Shown in pieces: positions 26,239 through 33,940 of a stretch of DNA of 64,000 bases. The translations under genes and the position numbers were made by a program. Position 1 is the first letter of the stretch. Each line of letters begins with the position of its first letter. Under the pieces are notes generated by a model. That model was not told where the DNA came from. It worked only from the letters and a program-made list of their open reading frames with translations, and searched no databases. Source of the DNA: Roseibium sediminis (GTDB lineage: Bacteria; Pseudomonadota; Alphaproteobacteria; Rhizobiales; Stappiaceae); the NCBI RefSeq assembly GCF_008711325.1, contig NZ_VXDB01000006.1, positions 1 through 64,000 on the forward strand, given 5' to 3'.

Positions 26239-27015
26239 TTAGGGGGTGTAGGGTGCGCCGTTCACGTAGACTGCTTCGAGCCCACTCTTGCGGAGCACGT
26301 CAAAACTGAACGGAAGTGTCTGCCATTCGTCACCCTTGAGGTTCAGATCCCCATTTGGGTGAACCTTCACATAAGGAAACAGCCAGTCGAATTTTTTGCC
26401 GACGGGGTTGTAAGTGATGAACTTCAGGGCACCCTGGATCGGTTCTGAACCGGATGTGATGGACTCGTAATTGTGACTGTTCACATCGTAGGAGAGCTCG
26501 ACATTATCCCCATCGTTGATGCTGCCTTCGTCGAGGAATGTCAGCAGGGCTGTTGACGGTGTGAACAAATAGTCGGTTCCAGCGGCATATGTTGTGGTCC
26601 CGGCCTCATTCTTCACGACAAGGTTGCTCAGGGAGAGAACGCCGACCGGGTTGCTGTCAGTTACGCCGAGAGCATAACTGTCGCCGAGTTTCACTGACGA
26701 GATAGTTTCAGTTGCTGCCACGGCGCCTGCTACGGACACCGTTTCGGCAGTGCCAAACAGGAACAAAGCGAGGTTCTTCGCCATGATATCGTCGGCGGTC
26801 AGGGTGCCACTCCGTGCCACTTCCATGGTAACGGATTCATCCTTTTCCCGAATGCCTCGGTCACTGTTGTAGTGATCGAGTGTTTCAGACTCAAAGTTGA
26901 GACTGAATTCAGGGGTGTTACCGAGGTAGCGATACCCGGCAATTTTCTGTGTCCCCGTCAAGAAAGGGGCGAAATGCACTTCGCCACGGCCAACCGTGTA
27001 ATTGCGCTCTGCCAT
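26239..27015 (-). CDS. Major tail tube protein (gpV-like)
   Basis: This protein of about 258 residues starts at ATG 27015 behind GGAGTGG; a longer frame to 27042 would add nine residues with no better ribosome site. It has VGRGEVHF and YLGNTPEFSLN near the start and a beta-rich body, consistent with a tail-tube subunit that stacks around the tape measure. Position between the tail terminator and the chaperone pair is the usual one. A diverged paralog lies at 11510-12256. One of the phage palindromes sits 19 bases upstream of this start. Confidence 0.78.
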   Translation of the reverse strand: MAERNYTVGRGEVHFAPFLTGTQKIAGYRYLGNTPEFSLNFESETLDHYNSDRGIREKDESVTMEVARSGTLTADDIMAKNLALFLFGTAETVSVAGAVAATETISSVKLGDSYALGVTDSNPVGVLSLSNLVVKNEAGTTTYAAGTDYLFTPSTALLTFLDEGSINDGDNVELSYDVNSHNYESITSGSEPIQGALKFITYNPVGKKFDWLFPYVKVHPNGDLNLKGDEWQTLPFSFDVLRKSGLEAVYVNGAPYTP

Positions 27016-27033
27016 AATTCCACTCCGTTTTGA

Positions 27034-27057
27034 ATATTCCACTATTAGAGGAATTTT
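27034..27057. promoter_or_regulatory. Phage intergenic palindromic motif, site 3
   Basis: The core TTCCACTATTAGAGGAA is nearly a perfect palindrome and is the most symmetric of the seven sites. It lies in the gap between the tail-terminator gene and the tail-tube gene, just upstream of the latter's ribosome site. Confidence 0.45.
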
Positions 27058-27060
27058 CGT

Positions 27061-27621
27061 TTAAAGGAAAGGGTTTGTTGCGTCCTCCGTGATCATCAAA
27101 GTGATATCCAACCAGAAGTAAGCTTTGGTCGATACAAAGGCCTCGGGGGGACGCACAATCCCGGGGCCAATCAAGATTTCCTGCACGGAATTACCTGCTG
27201 ATCTGCCGCCTGTTTGTTGGGCGACCCCCATCCCGAGCGGATCGGCCATTCCAAGTGTCCCGGGGGCGGTCCGGGACTGCTGGGCGGCAAGGCACCTTTT
27301 TACATCTGCCAGTAGGAAATGGGCGGGATCGGTCGGGTTTTCCTTGTCGTCACGAACAAAGCCCTGCACGATCAATGACCATGCAATTTTACCGGCCACC
27401 GACCCGGCAGGTCGAGGTCCGAAGTCCTCGGGAAGAGGCTTCTCCAGGATAGAAAGCATTGGTACGGGATCGCCGTCACCAAATAGGTCCCGACCTCGGA
27501 AAACAGCATCACCGAGATCAGTTTTGTAGCCGTTCGCCACGGTTATTGACTTCAGACTTGCGCTCAGCGCCTTAAGCACCCGCAGCCGAAAAGGATCTTC
27601 ATATAGGAAAGGAGGCGTCAT
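27061..27621 (-). CDS. Putative tail terminator protein (gpU-like)
   Basis: This 186-aa protein begins MTPPFLYEDPFRLRVLKAL and overlaps the upstream gene by 4 bases (ATGA). In the conserved order of siphovirus genes the protein just before the tail tube is the terminator that ends tail growth and joins the tail to the head. The sequence is compatible (alpha/beta, LEKPLPEDFG and SLIVQGFVRDDKE motifs common in this prophage family), but it is not distinctive enough to name by sequence alone. Confidence 0.6.
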   Translation of the reverse strand: MTPPFLYEDPFRLRVLKALSASLKSITVANGYKTDLGDAVFRGRDLFGDGDPVPMLSILEKPLPEDFGPRPAGSVAGKIAWSLIVQGFVRDDKENPTDPAHFLLADVKRCLAAQQSRTAPGTLGMADPLGMGVAQQTGGRSAGNSVQEILIGPGIVRPPEAFVSTKAYFWLDITLMITEDATNPFL

Positions 27622-28196
27622 AGGTTAAGGTCCAGCAGTCTTTCGAATTCACGTTCCAGAAGGGTTTCGAGATCTCCGCGAACCGCGTTCCGCACGTCCA
27701 CGAACACCTGATCAACCGAAGGGCCATAGAGCAGATATAGGTTCGGGCCAATTTGCTTTGCGCCCATCGATGGTGGACGACCGTTTCTGGTTCTGACAGC
27801 GAGGCCCAGGTTCTGATTCCTGAGTTTCATGACGAATGCGGAAGGCATGAAGCGCGCCACCCCGGGCTTCACTTCGACAGTAACACCGCGGTCCCCCGGG
27901 CGGGCTCCACCTCTGATAAAACGAGCCAATGAAGTTGGCCTGTCACGCCCGGTAACTCGACCTTCCAAATCGTTACCGCTTGCCTTCTTTGTTACGCTTA
28001 GCCTGTTGCCTTGTCCCGAAAGGTAGCCGCGTGGAAACATGACTTGGCGCTCCATCTCGCGAGCGCTAAGCGGAACTGCTCGCTGAGTGGTCTTGTTCAC
28101 GGCGCGTTGCGCTGCCAGTCGGATGTTCTCGGGGATCTTGTCGAAAGACCTCAGTCCGGAAAGGCCCTCGATGGCAACGGCATAGGTGTCACCCAT
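27618..28196 (-). CDS. Phage tail completion/minor tail protein (gpZ or HK97 gp10 type)
   Basis: This product of 192 residues is basic, with RLAAQRAVNKTTQRAVPLSA at the N-terminal side and several Arg-rich stretches, typical of the neck protein that joins tail to connector. The chosen start, ATG 28196, has GGAGG upstream and overlaps the previous gene by 8 bases; the frame runs on to 28229 but with no better start. It precedes the gpU-like gene with a 4-base overlap. The family call is by position and general character. Confidence 0.6.
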   Translation of the reverse strand: MGDTYAVAIEGLSGLRSFDKIPENIRLAAQRAVNKTTQRAVPLSAREMERQVMFPRGYLSGQGNRLSVTKKASGNDLEGRVTGRDRPTSLARFIRGGARPGDRGVTVEVKPGVARFMPSAFVMKLRNQNLGLAVRTRNGRPPSMGAKQIGPNLYLLYGPSVDQVFVDVRNAVRGDLETLLEREFERLLDLNL

Positions 28197-28569
28197 CGCA
28201 GTCCTCCGGAATAGGGAGGCCTTCCGCATCTTCTGCCGGCAAGGGAGAAACGAAGGCCGTCACGAAAAGGTCGTCAGCGGGCTTGCGTAGGTCGATCAGA
28301 TAGGCTTCTCCGTCGCCGACGGAAACAATGTCGCCGCGTTCCGGGATGACCTGCTCTTTGAGAAAAATGATCTTCGGCGTAAAGTCTTCCCGCTCAGCAT
28401 AGTGAAAGTTGGTGCCCTGCTGATCACCAAGCGCGGGAAAGTCGACGTGTAAACGAGTGTCCACCAGAATAGGCGTGTCACCGTTCTTTGGAATGAGCAC
28501 TGCCGGGACATTCAGTTTCATGTGAACGTCCCGACGGGCTTTTCTCTTGATGTCCCGAAATGTCGGCAT
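28189..28569 (-). CDS. Head-tail connector protein (gpFII-like position)
   Basis: This 126-aa protein starts at an ATG sharing one base with the stop of the preceding gene (TGATG). It contains LHVDFPALGDQQGTNFHYAE and a likely small beta-barrel (QVIPERGDIVSVGDGEAYLI), which suits the adaptor or stopper ring under the portal. In lambda this slot is gpFII. No sequence motif proves it, so the call is mainly positional. Confidence 0.55.
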   Translation of the reverse strand: MPTFRDIKRKARRDVHMKLNVPAVLIPKNGDTPILVDTRLHVDFPALGDQQGTNFHYAEREDFTPKIIFLKEQVIPERGDIVSVGDGEAYLIDLRKPADDLFVTAFVSPLPAEDAEGLPIPEDCDG

Positions 28570-28922
28570 CAGATGTCTTCGTCATCCTCGGATGTCTTGT
28601 TGGATGACTTTGACGACTTCGCACCCTTTGCCGCTTGACCGGGGGCAGGGTCACCCTTCGCTCCGGATGGAGGTGGAGTGCTGTCGGCTGCCGTATCCGA
28701 ACCAGCGGTGGTATCGTCATTGTCGGCCACGGTTACATCTGTTGTAACGGGATTTCCGGACTTGAAGATTGTGATTTCGTCCTCAGTTGCCGCGCGGACG
28801 GCACCCAGTTTTTTCAGCTTACTGAAAGTCGTGTCGTCCATGGCCTTGACGGTGTGGGCCGGCACGATAACTGACCCTCCGTCTTTGCGCATCTGGACGC
28901 GGTTCAAAGTGAAAGCAAACAT
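28569..28922 (-). CDS. Phage protein after the capsid gene (gpFI-like position)
   Basis: This 117-aa protein has a folded N-terminal half (MFAFTLNRVQMRKDGGSVIV) and a low-complexity, Ser/Pro/Asp-rich C-terminal half ending SEDDEDI. The place, directly after the major capsid gene, is that of gpFI in lambda, a protein that helps terminase dock on the prohead. The disordered acidic tail would fit such a docking role, but I have no sequence proof. Confidence 0.5.
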   Translation of the reverse strand: MFAFTLNRVQMRKDGGSVIVPAHTVKAMDDTTFSKLKKLGAVRAATEDEITIFKSGNPVTTDVTVADNDDTTAGSDTAADSTPPPSGAKGDPAPGQAAKGAKSSKSSNKTSEDDEDI

Positions 28923-28976
28923 GATGAAACTCCTGATCTTCGATGTTGGAGGGGCAGGGGGAGCCGGAACTCCCCG

Positions 28977-30059
28977 TTAAACGACCGTCGCTTTGAGGGT
29001 CTTGTTCGGTTCGATGTTCACCGGCAGCGGAGAAGACTGGTGCATCAACCAAACATCGCCGGGATCTTTCGAAATCCACATTTTGGGGAATATATCGATA
29101 GGTGTCGGTTCCTGCATGGCCTCTGCGTCGTAGATGGCGCCGTAACAACGCACACCACGTGTGCCAGGTGCGATGAGGACCGCATCTTTCGGATCGAGAA
29201 TTTCGATCAGATTGCCGTCTTCATCCTCGACCTGATCCCGGAAGGTCCAAACTTCGAGAGACTGGTTTGTCCCGGAAAGCGTTCCGAGGTGGGTCATCGG
29301 ATCGTTGATGTTGAGCAGACCTCGTTTGAAGCTCGTGCCCTCGCCACCGCGATAGTCGGTGTTCAACAGTTCCTTGATGCCTTCGTTCTTCATGAAGGCT
29401 GCCGCCGCCTGGAAACCGAGCACAAGTCGGACCGGTAGTCCGCCTCGCTCAGCGCCATACATCAGCGCCGACCAGGCATTCAGGTCACCAATGATGTCAT
29501 AGGCTGGGTCATTCCAGTTTGCCCCGGCCAGTACCACGGTAAGATTGGGGTCGCGGCCAAAGTCAATGGTGACCTCCGGGAACGCAGCGCCCTGATCGCG
29601 ATCATATTTGACGGAGATCTTGCCGTCGATAATCGCCTTGGATGCCATGAAGGCTTCGCGAATTTTGATGGACCGACGATGATAGTCAATCACCTCAATG
29701 ACGCGTGCATCAAATCGTTCCTGCAGGGTCAGCCGTTGTCCACCCGGCATGACTTCGCTCGGGCGCAGGTTCCGAGCGTCAACCGCGCGAACTGCGTCCT
29801 TTGGTTTGATGTACGGGGGCAGGAAGGATTTGACCTTTTCGCCCTTGGTCCGGAAAATCGGCTTCCCTTGTTCCGTCGGCAGGACGAACGGCGCAAGACG
29901 ACGATCAGCCATCGGAAGGTTGGCAAACAAGATTTCCTTGTCGTCGGAATAATGGGTTTCCGTGAAAAATGTATCCAGCCACCAGGATGGAATCGGATCC
30001 ATTCGATCGTCACGGAGAACGTCGTAAAGTTCTCCGCTGGTCCAAAGTTCAAGCGACAT
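28977..30059 (-). CDS. Major capsid protein (lambda gpE family)
   Basis: This 360-aa protein begins MSLELWTSGELYDVLRD and carries the gpE-family features: the early PSWWLDTFF segment, GEKVKSFLPPYIKPKDAV, and a late GVRCYGAIYDAEAMQEPTP stretch seen in HK97-fold capsids of this family. It forms the icosahedral shell. It follows the gpD gene, and one of the phage palindromes overlaps its ribosome site (AGGAG). The call is strong. Confidence 0.9.
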   Translation of the reverse strand: MSLELWTSGELYDVLRDDRMDPIPSWWLDTFFTETHYSDDKEILFANLPMADRRLAPFVLPTEQGKPIFRTKGEKVKSFLPPYIKPKDAVRAVDARNLRPSEVMPGGQRLTLQERFDARVIEVIDYHRRSIKIREAFMASKAIIDGKISVKYDRDQGAAFPEVTIDFGRDPNLTVVLAGANWNDPAYDIIGDLNAWSALMYGAERGGLPVRLVLGFQAAAAFMKNEGIKELLNTDYRGGEGTSFKRGLLNINDPMTHLGTLSGTNQSLEVWTFRDQVEDEDGNLIEILDPKDAVLIAPGTRGVRCYGAIYDAEAMQEPTPIDIFPKMWISKDPGDVWLMHQSSPLPVNIEPNKTLKATVV

Positions 30060-30064
30060 AGCTG

Positions 30065-30087
30065 TCTCCTAATTGAGTGAATTCAAA
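30065..30087. promoter_or_regulatory. Phage intergenic palindromic motif, site 4
   Basis: On the minus strand TTTGAATTCACTCAATTAGG runs into the AGGAG ribosome site of the capsid gene. It matches the other sites in the AATTC and CAATTAG halves. Confidence 0.35.
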
Positions 30088-30107
30088 AGCAGGCGAAATC
30101 TGCCCCC

Positions 30108-30524
30108 TTAGAGCGATCCGGATTTCACCTTGCGAATGATGATGTTTGTTGGAGTTGGGCTACCCTCGAATGCCGCAAACTTCTTTGCGTCCGTGTCGTA
30201 GGATGCATCCCATTTGAGCAGGTCGGGATTGAAACATCCTTGGCGATAGGTGGGAGCGCCCTTCGCACCCGCCGAGGTATCGATTGCAGCAAGCAGGATG
30301 GCGACAGGTGCTATGGTGCCGTCGACAGCCGGCACGAGCTCTTTGCTGCCATTGAAGCCCATCACGGTCAGCGCTGCGAGCGTCTGTCCGGCAGCTACCA
30401 ACAAGTCCTGCGTCAAGGGGGAAGGGGTATCACCGGTGAAGAGGCCGGGGATAACCGGATTGATAGTATCTTCCCACTGAGACGGGATGCCGGCAGTTTG
30501 GGAAGTGTCAGGGATATTCACCAT
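30108..30524 (-). CDS. Head decoration protein (gpD family)
   Basis: This 138-aa protein lies between protease/scaffold and major capsid, the invariant gpD position. It has LTQDLLVAAGQTLAALTVMG and a late beta-tulip-like Gly/Pro-rich end (PTYRQGCFNPDLLKWDAS), typical of trimers that cement expanded capsids. Its ribosome site lies within one of the conserved palindromes (TTGAGGAATT). Confidence 0.8.
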   Translation of the reverse strand: MVNIPDTSQTAGIPSQWEDTINPVIPGLFTGDTPSPLTQDLLVAAGQTLAALTVMGFNGSKELVPAVDGTIAPVAILLAAIDTSAGAKGAPTYRQGCFNPDLLKWDASYDTDAKKFAAFEGSPTPTNIIIRKVKSGSL

Positions 30525-30529
30525 CTCGA

Positions 30530-30553
30530 AAATTCCTCAATTAGTTGAATTTT
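30530..30553. promoter_or_regulatory. Phage intergenic palindromic motif, site 5
   Basis: The core ATTCCTCAATTAGTTGAAT is a near-palindrome. It matches site 3 at 18 of 22 aligned bases by my count. It lies immediately before the gpD start. Confidence 0.45.
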
Positions 30554-30567
30554 GGATTGCGGAAAAC

Positions 30568-30975
30568 TCAGCCTGCGGCCTTCTTGGACTTGCCGAGAAG
30601 TGCGAAGGCGCGTTCCGCGCGTTGGCCTTTTGGTGTGTCACCTTCACCAGGTGTTCCGAGATCAGGGTTCTGATCGCGATCCATGGCTTGTTCGAACGGG
30701 GTTTGGCCGGACGCCCGGGCACCGCCCTCTTCTTCAAGGTCGGAAAGAAACGCCTTGGCTGCGTCCAGGGACATGTCCGTCTTCAGAGCCGCGCTCATGG
30801 CAGCCCGCGGGCGGCTCTTTGCCTCATCGCAGCCGATAATCCCGCTGATGCGCTCACGCTCTGCGGACGCCCCTTCAGCGAACCCGGCCTTGTGGGCTTC
30901 TGTTCGGGCGCTCTCGATCGCCTCGGCATTTTCAGCAGCCTGATCGACTGCCGGATTTTTGTTCTGTCCAGACAT
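30568..30975 (-). CDS. Putative nested scaffold protein (Nu3-like)
   Basis: Inside the protease gene and in the same frame, an ATG at 30975 has GAGGA eight bases upstream and would give a 135-aa acidic helical protein (MSGQNKNPAVDQAAENAEAI at the start, GQRAERAFALLGKSKKAAG at the end). In lambda the scaffold Nu3 is made in just this way from the 3' end of gene C. No other scaffold gene is present in the head module, which supports the reading. Confidence 0.55.
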   Translation of the reverse strand: MSGQNKNPAVDQAAENAEAIESARTEAHKAGFAEGASAERERISGIIGCDEAKSRPRAAMSAALKTDMSLDAAKAFLSDLEEEGGARASGQTPFEQAMDRDQNPDLGTPGEGDTPKGQRAERAFALLGKSKKAAG

Positions 30976-31860
30976 TTGTTCATCCTCTTCATCAAGGGAC
31001 AGTTCTGCCGCGAATGCGGCCACGGCGTCGTCAAGCGTACCGATCTCATCGGCCAACCCGTTCGACACTGCTTGGGTGGCACCAAAAACTTGGGCTTCGG
31101 TTGACCGAACAGCCTCTTTGCTGATGCCACGATTACGGGCGACGGTGCTGACGAATATCTCCCCGAGTTCGTCGATCCGTGCTTGGATGTCGGCCTTCAC
31201 TTCGGCAGACAGCGGCCCATACGAGTTGCCGTCTACTTTGTGCTTTCCGAAATGAATGAATGTGACCTTGTAGCCGATCTCGTCCAGCATCTTGCTCACG
31301 TCGACATGGGCCGTCACAACACCGATGGATCCGACAGCGCCGGTGCGGGACACACTAATTTTGTCTGCCGCTGAAGCGACGGCATAGCCTGCCGAAAATG
31401 CATGTTCGTTCGCGAAGGCTTTGAGTGGTTTCCTATTGGCGTAGCCATACATCTTGTCGACGAGATCGAAACACCCGGCGACAGTACCTCCCGGGGTATT
31501 CGCAATCAGGGCGACCCCTTTGACATTCTCGTCTTCCTGCCCCCGCTTGAAAGCCCGCCAGATGTAGTCATATCCGGTTGCCCAAGATCCAAACTGGTAA
31601 GGGAAATCATGCAAAAGCACGCCTTTTACCTGAATTTGTAGGATGCCATCGCGGACGATGTACGGTCGATAAACCGAACGCCAGTCATCCTCGGTGAACC
31701 AGAAATCATCCTGTGCAGGTCCTGCGGCATTGACCTCGGCGACAAGCAGCGCTTCGTATTGGCGATGGGCTTGATGCAGATTGGATTCGACAATCTTTTC
31801 CTGGCCCGGGGCCACCAAAACTGCCTGCTTATCAAATGAAGTCAGGAACGGATTAGACAT
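30568..31860 (-). CDS. Prohead protease, S49 (signal peptide peptidase-like) family
   Basis: This product of 430 residues starts at ATG 31860, which overlaps the portal stop by 8 bases; the frame continues to 31962 inside the portal gene but that part is a shadow. It has the S49 core: VKGVALIANTPGGTVAG, then FANEHAFSAGYAVASAADKI with the catalytic Ser in SAGYAVASA, and SRTGAVGSIGVVTAHVDVSK with a distal Lys in FIHFGKHKV. In lambda-type phages this protein (gpC) processes the scaffold and portal during head maturation. The C-terminal 135 residues form a separate helical domain that is also the nested scaffold frame. Confidence 0.85.
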   Translation of the reverse strand: MSNPFLTSFDKQAVLVAPGQEKIVESNLHQAHRQYEALLVAEVNAAGPAQDDFWFTEDDWRSVYRPYIVRDGILQIQVKGVLLHDFPYQFGSWATGYDYIWRAFKRGQEDENVKGVALIANTPGGTVAGCFDLVDKMYGYANRKPLKAFANEHAFSAGYAVASAADKISVSRTGAVGSIGVVTAHVDVSKMLDEIGYKVTFIHFGKHKVDGNSYGPLSAEVKADIQARIDELGEIFVSTVARNRGISKEAVRSTEAQVFGATQAVSNGLADEIGTLDDAVAAFAAELSLDEEDEQMSGQNKNPAVDQAAENAEAIESARTEAHKAGFAEGASAERERISGIIGCDEAKSRPRAAMSAALKTDMSLDAAKAFLSDLEEEGGARASGQTPFEQAMDRDQNPDLGTPGEGDTPKGQRAERAFALLGKSKKAAG

Positions 31861-33655
31861 TGACAACTGGCTCCAATTGATCGGTGCGGGCGTCCTTGTT
31901 GTCGGCCTCTTTGTCTTCATTTCGCTCATCCGGAGCCTCACGTTCTGCCCCACTTGCGGCATTCATCATGTTGGTGGCTGACAGATCGCTTTCGTCCTCG
32001 ATTTCGAGTTTGTCGCGCAGCAATTTTTCGCGTCGACGCTGGCGATAAACACGTCGATAGTCCTTCCCGAGACGAGCGAGTTCATCTTCGTCTGTCGTCA
32101 GCGTGTTCTTGCGGCGTAGAGCTGATGCCTGGGTTTCCTTCAGCTCGTCGATCTGCCCGCGGGAAGCTCCGATCCAGTCACAAGCAGCGATCGCGTCCAG
32201 GATTTGCGGTTGATACAGCCACCCCATGTTATCGGGGTTCTTGAATTTCCGCGGCATGGACTCAAACGCTGCGCGGTTTAGCCCTTCCTCAAGCCACAGC
32301 CTGAATATGAAACTTGCAAAGTTGTCAGCGACGAGGGCCTTGCGGCCATTCATGAACTTCCAAGTTTCATTCATCGCCCCGCGGAACGAAGCGTAGTTGG
32401 TCTCACTGAAATCTCTCGACAGCTGCTCGTAAGACAAGCTGGTTGCAGCGGAGAGATAGCGCAGCAAGGATTTCTCAAAATCAGTTCCGAGAGGTCCCCC
32501 TTGCCCTGCTGGGCGCAGTTGCAATTTTGAGCCCGGAGGAAGGTGCGGAATCCTCACGCCGCCAATCTGGAATTGGTCGGAGCCTTTCATGTACTTGCTG
32601 ACGGCGCTTAGGTGAGCCCCAATGTATTGTGCAATCGAATTCTCAAAGGCGGTCCCTTCACCAAGGTTGCCGCCGCCCAAGCGCTGAAAGATTGCGTTGG
32701 TATCCAAATCAGATTCAACGGACGCAGCATAGGTTGCCTGAACCACAGCGTTCTGCAGCATGGTTTCGCGGAAGTCTTTCGTTTGCCGCAGTTCTTTGAG
32801 CCCTGCTACAACATCAGAAATTCCGCGAGTCTGATTGGGACGACGCTGATCAAAAAGGTGAATGGCCTGTGCGCGCCCCCACGGCTTTCGACGTGGGACA
32901 AATTCCCATTGGTAGGCTCTTGGGTCCGCAATGTCCCGAGGGTGCGCTTGTCGGATCCAGTACCCCTGGGGAATGTGGCGCCTGTCGACTTGCACACCGG
33001 CGATGATGTTCTTGTCGGACATTCTATTGGTTGGTGTCGATAGCCGATCGAGATCGATCATCCGAACAGAAGTGTTAAATGCCCGCAAGTTTCGGTCTTC
33101 ACGTGCCCATTCGACGACCGCAAGGACTTCGCCGGTCACCAGGTATGATCCAACCGCCTGCCTGATGAGTTGGGTAAAGCTGTTGCGTCGACCAGCATCA
33201 GGCCACTTGTCATCGGACTGCGCCCAAAGCTTGAACCGAGTTTCGATTTCCTCCTGAAACTCGGTCTCCCACTTCTCATCTTCTTTGCCGAAAATGATTT
33301 TGGTTTCCGGCTTGCTGTTCAGGACAAATTCAGGGCCGACAATACCGTCCTGATGCTGCTGAGCGGCGCTCTGAACATAAGCATCGTTGCGGTAGGTATC
33401 GCGAACTCTGGCATCGGCACGGGTTTTTTGGGGAATGATGTCCCGATCCGCAGATCGCGAAGGGGGCTGCCAAAGTGCGAGCTCGCGATTGTGAATGCTG
33501 GCACCTTCGTAGGCATCACCAGCAATTGCCAGTTCATCGCCCGCGCCCCCAGGTGCCCCTAGACCCGGGGGCGCAGGAGCTACTGGATCGTTCCTTCGTA
33601 TTTCAGATGGAGACAATCCCAGTAGTTCGGAAATCAAATGATCCTGTTTATTCAT
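31853..33655 (-). CDS. Phage portal protein (lambda gpB family)
   Basis: This 600-aa protein has the lambda-type portal hallmarks: early RDTYRNDAYVQSAAQQHQDG and the core VRMIDLDRLSTP ... GVQVDRRHIPQGYWIRQAHP, and an SLSYEQLSRDFSETNYASFR segment. Twelve copies form the ring through which DNA is packaged and ejected. The C-terminal 60 residues are highly charged. It overlaps gpW by 4 bases and the protease by 8. The call is strong. Confidence 0.92.
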   Translation of the reverse strand: MNKQDHLISELLGLSPSEIRRNDPVAPAPPGLGAPGGAGDELAIAGDAYEGASIHNRELALWQPPSRSADRDIIPQKTRADARVRDTYRNDAYVQSAAQQHQDGIVGPEFVLNSKPETKIIFGKEDEKWETEFQEEIETRFKLWAQSDDKWPDAGRRNSFTQLIRQAVGSYLVTGEVLAVVEWAREDRNLRAFNTSVRMIDLDRLSTPTNRMSDKNIIAGVQVDRRHIPQGYWIRQAHPRDIADPRAYQWEFVPRRKPWGRAQAIHLFDQRRPNQTRGISDVVAGLKELRQTKDFRETMLQNAVVQATYAASVESDLDTNAIFQRLGGGNLGEGTAFENSIAQYIGAHLSAVSKYMKGSDQFQIGGVRIPHLPPGSKLQLRPAGQGGPLGTDFEKSLLRYLSAATSLSYEQLSRDFSETNYASFRGAMNETWKFMNGRKALVADNFASFIFRLWLEEGLNRAAFESMPRKFKNPDNMGWLYQPQILDAIAACDWIGASRGQIDELKETQASALRRKNTLTTDEDELARLGKDYRRVYRQRRREKLLRDKLEIEDESDLSATNMMNAASGAEREAPDERNEDKEADNKDARTDQLEPVVNV

Positions 33656-33861
33656 CGGCCCCAGATCCTCATTGGACCAGGGTTATTGTCAGCATTGATC
33701 TCACTATTGAGATTGTTGATGTAGGTCTGTAGCCGGTGTGCATTTGCGGCTAGATAACGGACACGATCACCACTCTGATCTGTGACCTCAACAACAGATT
33801 GGCCTGTATTCAGTGCGTGTAAGGCGTCTTTAGCCTCACGGAGCCTGTCTTTTAGGGTCAT
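33652..33861 (-). CDS. Head-tail joining protein (gpW family)
   Basis: This 69-aa protein (MTLKDRLREAKDALHALNTG, then a beta hairpin and a second helix with YINNLNSEI) matches the compact gpW fold in size and pattern. It lies between terminase and portal, as in lambda, and overlaps the portal start by 4 bases. gpW binds under the portal after packaging to close the head. Confidence 0.75.
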   Translation of the reverse strand: MTLKDRLREAKDALHALNTGQSVVEVTDQSGDRVRYLAANAHRLQTYINNLNSEINADNNPGPMRIWGR

Positions 33862-33918
33862 TCGGTTGTTCCGCTGCCAACATGGATATCAATCCTATAT
33901 TCTACATATAATTGAAAA

Positions 33919-33940
33919 TCAAATAATAAGTGGAATTTTA
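33919..33940. promoter_or_regulatory. Phage intergenic palindromic motif, site 6
   Basis: On the minus strand TAAAATTCCACTTATTATTTGA overlaps the terminase stop codon and lies 58 bases upstream of gpW. The AATTCCACT half matches site 3 exactly. Confidence 0.4.
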
